Shown here piece by piece: positions 59,852-64,000 of a DNA stretch of 64,000 nucleotides. Position 1 is the first letter of the stretch. Every line of letters begins with the position of its first letter. The translations under genes and the position numbers were made by a program. The notes under the pieces were generated by a model that saw only the letters and a program-made list of their open reading frames with translations, did no database searches and was not told the DNA's origin. The DNA is from Deltaproteobacteria bacterium (GTDB lineage: Bacteria; Myxococcota_A; UBA9160; UBA4427), in contig JAJDAN010000011.1 of assembly GCA_029261855.1 (NCBI GenBank), positions 62,001-126,000 of the forward strand, in the 5' to 3' direction.

Positions 59852-61357
59852 GTGAGCGAGGGCTCTTCTTTCGACGCGACGCCCGCGCCGCTGCCTGACG
59901 CGCTGCCTGACGCGCTGCCTGGCGCACGCCCGGCGAGTCTCGGAGAAAAGGCGACGCGCGCCGCCGCCTGGTCGTTCCTCGGCTTCGGGGGTGGCCAGAT
60001 CGTCCGACTGGCCGGGAACCTGGTCCTCACGCGCCTGCTCTTCCCCGAGGCCTTCGGCCTCATGGCCATCGCCGCGGTGCTGATCCAGGGGCTGATGCTC
60101 TTCTCGGACCTGGGGATCGGGCCGAGCATCATCCAGAACGAAAAGGGCGACGATCGGCGCTTCCTCGACACCGCCTGGACGATGCAATGCCTGCGCGGCG
60201 TGTTCCTGACGGCCGCATCGGCGCTGGCGGCCTGGCCCTTCGCGACCTTCTACGAAGATGATCGTCTCTTCCTCGTGGTCATCGTCGTCGGCTTCAGCGC
60301 CATCTTCCAGGGGCTGAACTCCACCAAGATATTCACGGTCGGACGCCACCTCGACCTCAAGCGATTGACCCTCGTCGAGTTCGCGAGCCAGGTCGTCGGC
60401 GTCGGGACGATGATCGTGTGGGCGCTGTTGTCCCCCAGCTACTGGGCGCTCGCCGCCGGCGGACTCGCGACACCTTTCGCGAAGATGGTCCTCGGCCACC
60501 TGGCCCTGACCGGGCCCATCAACCGTTTCGCATGGCATCCGCCTTCCGCGCACGCGTTGATCCACTTCGGCAAGTGGATCTTCCTGAGCACGGCGATGAC
60601 CTTCTTCGCCGGACAGTCCGACCGCCTCATCTTCGCGAAGCTCATCCCCATGGACATGCTCGGCGTCTACAGCACGGGCGCCATGATCGCACTGATGCCG
60701 TTGACCCTGTTCGGGATGATCGAGCGCCGGGTGGTATTCCCCGTCTACAGCACGGTCCACCGGGAAGGGCGCGAGCTCGCGCCGGTCTTCCTGCGCCTGC
60801 GCTCGGGCTTCCTGACGGCGGGCGGCGTCATCTGCGGAGGACTCCTCGCTTCCGGCCCGACCCTCGTCGCGCTCCTCTACGACGACCGCTACCTCGAAGC
60901 CGGCTGGATCCTGCAGGCGTTGACGCTCGGCACCTGGTTGAACCTGCTCGAGACGACCTACGGCGCGGCACACCTGGCGACGGCGCGCGTACAGTGGGTG
61001 GCCGCCTCGTCCTTCGGCAAGGTCGTCGGCATCGTCGTCTTCGTGATCGTCGGCTACCGACTGCTCGGATTCGAGGGCGCCGTGCTCGGCTACTCCCTGT
61101 CGGAGGCGGTCCGCTATGTCGTGCTCGCGACCGGCGGACGGGTCATGGGCCTGCCCGGCCTCGGCCAGGACCTGTTCCTGTCCGGCCTGGTCGCGGTCTC
61201 TGCGCTGGCCGGCCACGCCGCCGGCGCCGGGCTGGCGTCCCTCGGCTACGGGGTGTTCTTGCAAGTCCTCGCCATCGGGTCGGTGGTGGGGCTCGTGTGG
61301 CTGCCGTTCGCCGTGCGCAACCTGGGGCCCGCCCTCAAGCTGGCCCGAGGCCGCTGA
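59852..61357 (+). CDS. Wzx-type oligosaccharide flippase / polysaccharide biosynthesis protein
   Basis: A 501-residue membrane protein of the MOP/PST (Polysacc_synt) superfamily with about 12-14 helices. Residues 40-60 (AAAWSFLGFGGGQIVRLAGN, then LVLTRLLFPEAFGLMAIA) are the typical N-terminus, and SDLGIGPSIIQ follows. It would flip lipid-linked repeat units across the inner membrane. The N-terminal 30 residues include a Pro/Ala/Leu/Asp repeat (LPDALPDALPGA) encoded by short direct repeats. The GTG start is at 59852. Confidence 0.9.
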   Translation: MSEGSSFDATPAPLPDALPDALPGARPASLGEKATRAAAWSFLGFGGGQIVRLAGNLVLTRLLFPEAFGLMAIAAVLIQGLMLFSDLGIGPSIIQNEKGDDRRFLDTAWTMQCLRGVFLTAASALAAWPFATFYEDDRLFLVVIVVGFSAIFQGLNSTKIFTVGRHLDLKRLTLVEFASQVVGVGTMIVWALLSPSYWALAAGGLATPFAKMVLGHLALTGPINRFAWHPPSAHALIHFGKWIFLSTAMTFFAGQSDRLIFAKLIPMDMLGVYSTGAMIALMPLTLFGMIERRVVFPVYSTVHREGRELAPVFLRLRSGFLTAGGVICGGLLASGPTLVALLYDDRYLEAGWILQALTLGTWLNLLETTYGAAHLATARVQWVAASSFGKVVGIVVFVIVGYRLLGFEGAVLGYSLSEAVRYVVLATGGRVMGLPGLGQDLFLSGLVAVSALAGHAAGAGLASLGYGVFLQVLAIGSVVGLVWLPFAVRNLGPALKLARGR

Positions 61358-61401
61358 CCGCCGGGCTGGTCTGGGGCGCGGGGCGCGGGGCGCGAAGAGA
61401 G

Positions 61402-63129
61402 TCAGGGTTCGATCGGCGTACAGACCTCTCCCATCAGGCGGATCTCCGCGGGGAGGCGCGAGTAGCTTCCCGCGCGGTCCACCGTCGCGCCGATGTTGGG
61501 GAAGGGCCCGCTCTCCTGGCACCACCACGAGGGCGGAGCGCTGCGATACAACGAGGCCGGCAGGGAGAGGCCCGCCCAGCCGGGGTGCGGGTCCGACCGC
61601 ACATGGTTCTCGTGCTGGGTGGTGCGCAGCTGCTGACCGCTGTTCTCGAACAGGATCTCGCGACGGGCGATGTTGTAGGCGACCCAGGTGTCCTCGTGCC
61701 GGTGCTTCGCGTCCTTCGACTCGTCGATGGCCCGGCCGCTCATCTGCGGCGAGCCCATCAGCTCGTTGACGTGGTTGCCGACCACGTTGATGAAGCGGTG
61801 GATATGCGACCCGGTGTCCTCGCCGCCGAGACGGCCCCGTTGATACCCGCGCACCCGATCCCCCTCTCCGCGCAGACGATTGCGATAGAAGGTGTTGTTG
61901 TAGCCCTGGCCGTCCCGGTACGAGTCCCACTGCATCATGCAGTCGACATCGTTGCCCTCGGCCAGGGTCGCGGTCACACCCTGCCCGTGCAGAAAGACAT
62001 GGCGCTCGCACTGGACCGCCGCGCTCGACGTCATGAAGTTGTAGGCGACCACGTTGCCGGCTCCGCCCTGCCCCACCGGACCGCTCGGCGACTCGCTGAG
62101 CGTGTTGTTCTCGAAGACGCAGTCGAAGACACCCTGGTTGAAGTAGATCGCGCCCTTGTTCCACTTGCAGGGCAGGCCGTCGTCCGTGCACTGGTTCGAC
62201 CCGAAGTCGTTGCCCCGAAAGAGCAGACGGATCGAGTCCTTCGTGCTGATGTGACTGTTGCCCCCATCCCCGAAGCTCGAGTCCGTGATCCAGCATTCGT
62301 GGCAATCCTCGAACTCGACGAAGGAGTGGTACTTCTCGACCTTGCCCGGGTTCGCGTGCTGGAGGCGCAGGTTCTCGATGCCGACGTTCGTGAGGAACGG
62401 GCCCGTAATGTGCTCGAGGACCTGGTTGCCCTGGTCGTAGGGCGCCGGCAGGGGCCGGTCGATCTTGATCTGGTTTTTCGAGAGATCGCCGCAGGGGTAC
62501 CCCGGCATGGCGTCGCCGCCGATGCAAACGACCTTGGCCGCGTAGCGATTCTCGGCCTGCCGGTGCCAGTCGGGCTCGGGGCTCGCCGTCAGCCGCACCC
62601 AGCCGCCCAGGCTGAGGCCGGCGGTGTAGGCGAGCGTCAGGACATCGGTACCGGTGGTGAAGCCTGCCGTCCAGGGACGAGCGCCGCCGAAGGGCTCGTT
62701 GGCGGGGAACGACGGCACCCCCACGATCAGCATGTCGCGGTCGAGGTGTGTGAACTCGAGGACCGAGGTCGCGCGACTGCGGCCCCGCAACACCAGGTCG
62801 GAGCGGCGAAGCAACAGCGAGTCCGGAATCACGTAGCGACAGTTGGCGGGCAGCAACAAAACGGTTCGCGGCGCGGCCGAGCCGAGCAGCTCGCGCAGAG
62901 CGCGGGGGTTGCCGCCGTCGCACGGGACGTCGACCTCGGTCCAGTCCGAGGTATCGAGCGGGAGGTGGTCGAGATCGCGCCAGTCGGGCACGCGCGACGC
63001 GGGGATCCGAAGGTCCTCGAGGCTCTCGGGGCTGCGTCCCGCGACCGAGAGGGCGACGAGTAGCGCCACAAAGACGATCGCGATCACCGCATGGCGAGGG
63101 GTCGGTCTTCGACTCGAACGAGAGGACAT
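61402..63129 (-). CDS. Exported right-handed parallel beta-helix protein
   Basis: A 575-residue protein with an N-terminal signal or anchor helix (HAVIAIVFVALLVALSVAG, about residues 13-31). After it come beta-helix rungs with regular short strands and Asn/Asp turns (ITGPFLTNVGIENLRLQH, ECWITDSSFGDGGNSHIST, VFENNTLSESPSG). This fold is used by polysaccharide lyases and epimerases such as pectate or alginate lyases, but I cannot identify catalytic residues. Eight or more Cys suggest disulfides. The ATG at 63129 has AAGGAA 6 bases upstream. It starts 10 bp after the SGNH hydrolase gene ends, forming a pair with it. A role in modifying or degrading the local polysaccharide is plausible. Confidence 0.75.
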   Translation of the reverse strand: MSSRSSRRPTPRHAVIAIVFVALLVALSVAGRSPESLEDLRIPASRVPDWRDLDHLPLDTSDWTEVDVPCDGGNPRALRELLGSAAPRTVLLLPANCRYVIPDSLLLRRSDLVLRGRSRATSVLEFTHLDRDMLIVGVPSFPANEPFGGARPWTAGFTTGTDVLTLAYTAGLSLGGWVRLTASPEPDWHRQAENRYAAKVVCIGGDAMPGYPCGDLSKNQIKIDRPLPAPYDQGNQVLEHITGPFLTNVGIENLRLQHANPGKVEKYHSFVEFEDCHECWITDSSFGDGGNSHISTKDSIRLLFRGNDFGSNQCTDDGLPCKWNKGAIYFNQGVFDCVFENNTLSESPSGPVGQGGAGNVVAYNFMTSSAAVQCERHVFLHGQGVTATLAEGNDVDCMMQWDSYRDGQGYNNTFYRNRLRGEGDRVRGYQRGRLGGEDTGSHIHRFINVVGNHVNELMGSPQMSGRAIDESKDAKHRHEDTWVAYNIARREILFENSGQQLRTTQHENHVRSDPHPGWAGLSLPASLYRSAPPSWWCQESGPFPNIGATVDRAGSYSRLPAEIRLMGEVCTPIEP

Positions 63130-63139
63130 GGGGGTTCCT

Positions 63140-64000
63140 TCACCTCTCGGCGGGCGCCGGAAGCAGACCCTCGCGTTCGATGTAGGCCTGCAGCGCCCGT
63201 GCCGTCTCGTCGTGGCCGCGGGCGGTGAAGTGTCCGTCGTGGACACTCTCCCAGTCCTCGGGCGGCATGCTCAGGAAGTGCTCGCGCAAGCTGACGAAGC
63301 GGGTGCCCGTCTCTGCGGCCCAGCTCGCCACCGCACGCTCCACCGGCGTCGGCTCGGTTCGTACGTGGAAGGGAATGTCGACGATCACGAGCTCGGCGCC
63401 CGCCGCCTCGCTCTCCCGCCGCGCGGCCTCGAAGATGGCCCGCGTGACGTGCCACTCCTCGCGGCCCTCGATCGGACGCAGCTTGGTCCGGTCGAGGGCC
63501 GTGTTGACCCCTTTGCGAACCAGCGAGCCCAGGTAGAAGGACGGCATCTCGAAGGGCGTCTCGAGCAGCGCGCCGCCCTCGAGGATCGGCGTATTGGTGA
63601 GCACGAGCTCGCCATCTTCGAGCACGAAGCGCGGCTTGCTGTAGCCGAAGAAGTCGACGACGTTGCGAGAGATGTCGGCCTCGAAGAACCCCAGGATGAC
63701 CAGATCGGGCTGGAAGCGAAGTCCGAGCTCTCGCAGGTAGAGCAGCTGCTGATCGGTCCCCCAGCCGTGCACCCCGAGATTGATGGCCTCGAGCCGGGGC
63801 AGGCGCTCTTCGAGCAGCGCCGAGAAGGTCTGCGCGTTCGAGATCGGGCCCTTCCAGGTCTTCTCGCCCCAGGTGTACGAATCACCGATCAACACGATCC
63901 GCCGCACCCCGGGCGTCCGCTCGAAGGCGTACTCCCGCGTTGCGCGAATCCCCATCGCGTTCGTCTCGATGCCCTCGCCGCTGTAACTCGGCGCGGGCAC
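63140..64000 (-). CDS. SGNH/GDSL hydrolase (partial, 5' end beyond window)
   Basis: At least 286 residues of an SGNH-fold hydrolase. It shows RIVLIGDSYTWG with the nucleophile Ser, NLGVHGWGTDQQLLYL, a DLVILGFFEADISRN segment near the usual GxND block, and the C-terminal DGHFTARGHDETARAL carrying the catalytic Asp/His. The open frame reaches the window edge and the first residues (GIETNAMGIRATREY) match the internal N-terminal part of the family, so the true start lies further right. These enzymes often deacylate or acylate extracellular polysaccharides (AlgX/AlgJ-like). Confidence 0.82.
   Translation of the reverse strand: MPAPSYSGEGIETNAMGIRATREYAFERTPGVRRIVLIGDSYTWGEKTWKGPISNAQTFSALLEERLPRLEAINLGVHGWGTDQQLLYLRELGLRFQPDLVILGFFEADISRNVVDFFGYSKPRFVLEDGELVLTNTPILEGGALLETPFEMPSFYLGSLVRKGVNTALDRTKLRPIEGREEWHVTRAIFEAARRESEAAGAELVIVDIPFHVRTEPTPVERAVASWAAETGTRFVSLREHFLSMPPEDWESVHDGHFTARGHDETARALQAYIEREGLLPAPAER

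Overview
This is a 64 kb stretch of a GC-rich Gram-negative genome. LptF/LptG lipopolysaccharide export, a TonB-dependent receptor and an EpsI/exosortase-like pair show an outer membrane and surface polysaccharide. Together with DUF6502/DUF5666/DUF4382 lipoproteins, SCP-x type thiolase and PhyH genes, they fit an uncultured deltaproteobacterial-type lineage (Myxococcota or Binatota-like). That placement is inference from gene content only. GTG and TTG starts and 1-14 bp start/stop overlaps are common. I saw no tRNA, rRNA, insertion sequence, prophage or CRISPR array.

Left third (1-31 kb). An LptF-LptG fusion runs off the left edge. Next is a set of genes that reads as a phospholipid head-group pathway: two nucleotidyltransferases, a metallophosphoesterase, a CDP-alcohol phosphatidyltransferase with a worn-out nucleotidyltransferase half, a diacylglycerol kinase and a Tam41-like CDP-diacylglycerol synthase candidate. 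They are followed by a CPBP protease and two SDR enzymes. Then come PhyH, HIT and thiolase genes, a BtuB-like receptor, a small membrane protein, a membrane protein with a conserved EExxWGQ motif, and lipoproteins (DUF4382 plus Kazal repeats; DUF5666) flanking a DUF6502 protein. A GT-C type membrane protein, an FAD monooxygenase with a paired-palindrome operator, a GlxA-type regulator and an InhA-like DJ-1 protein follow. The region ends with a PQQ-dehydrogenase/cytochrome c/dockerin chimera.

Middle (31-39 kb). A beta-propeller diheme cytochrome ends in a sorting-signal-like tail. Two small secreted or anchored proteins follow, then a minus-strand group of glycosyltransferases with EpsI and an exosortase homologue that appears to have lost its catalytic Cys and Arg.

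Biosynthetic gene cluster (39-53 kb, minus strand). One multidomain PKS (KS-AT-psiKR-KR-DH-ACP-TE), an AurF-type di-iron N-oxygenase, a stand-alone adenylation enzyme and an NRPS (formyltransferase, truncated condensation, adenylation split by a luciferase-like monooxygenase, carrier) lie head to tail. They run on with 16 bp spacing into the EpsI/exosortase glycosyltransferase group. The predicted product is a small, N-oxygenated and possibly N-formylated amino-acid/polyketide metabolite. I do not recognise the cluster as a known pathway.

Right end (53-64 kb). This is a polysaccharide locus: methyltransferase, second EExxWGQ membrane protein, Alg14/Alg13-type pair, GT2, aldo/keto reductase, GT4, Wzx-like flippase, a beta-helix protein and a partial SGNH hydrolase. 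The biosynthetic cluster therefore sits between two halves of an extracellular polysaccharide region.
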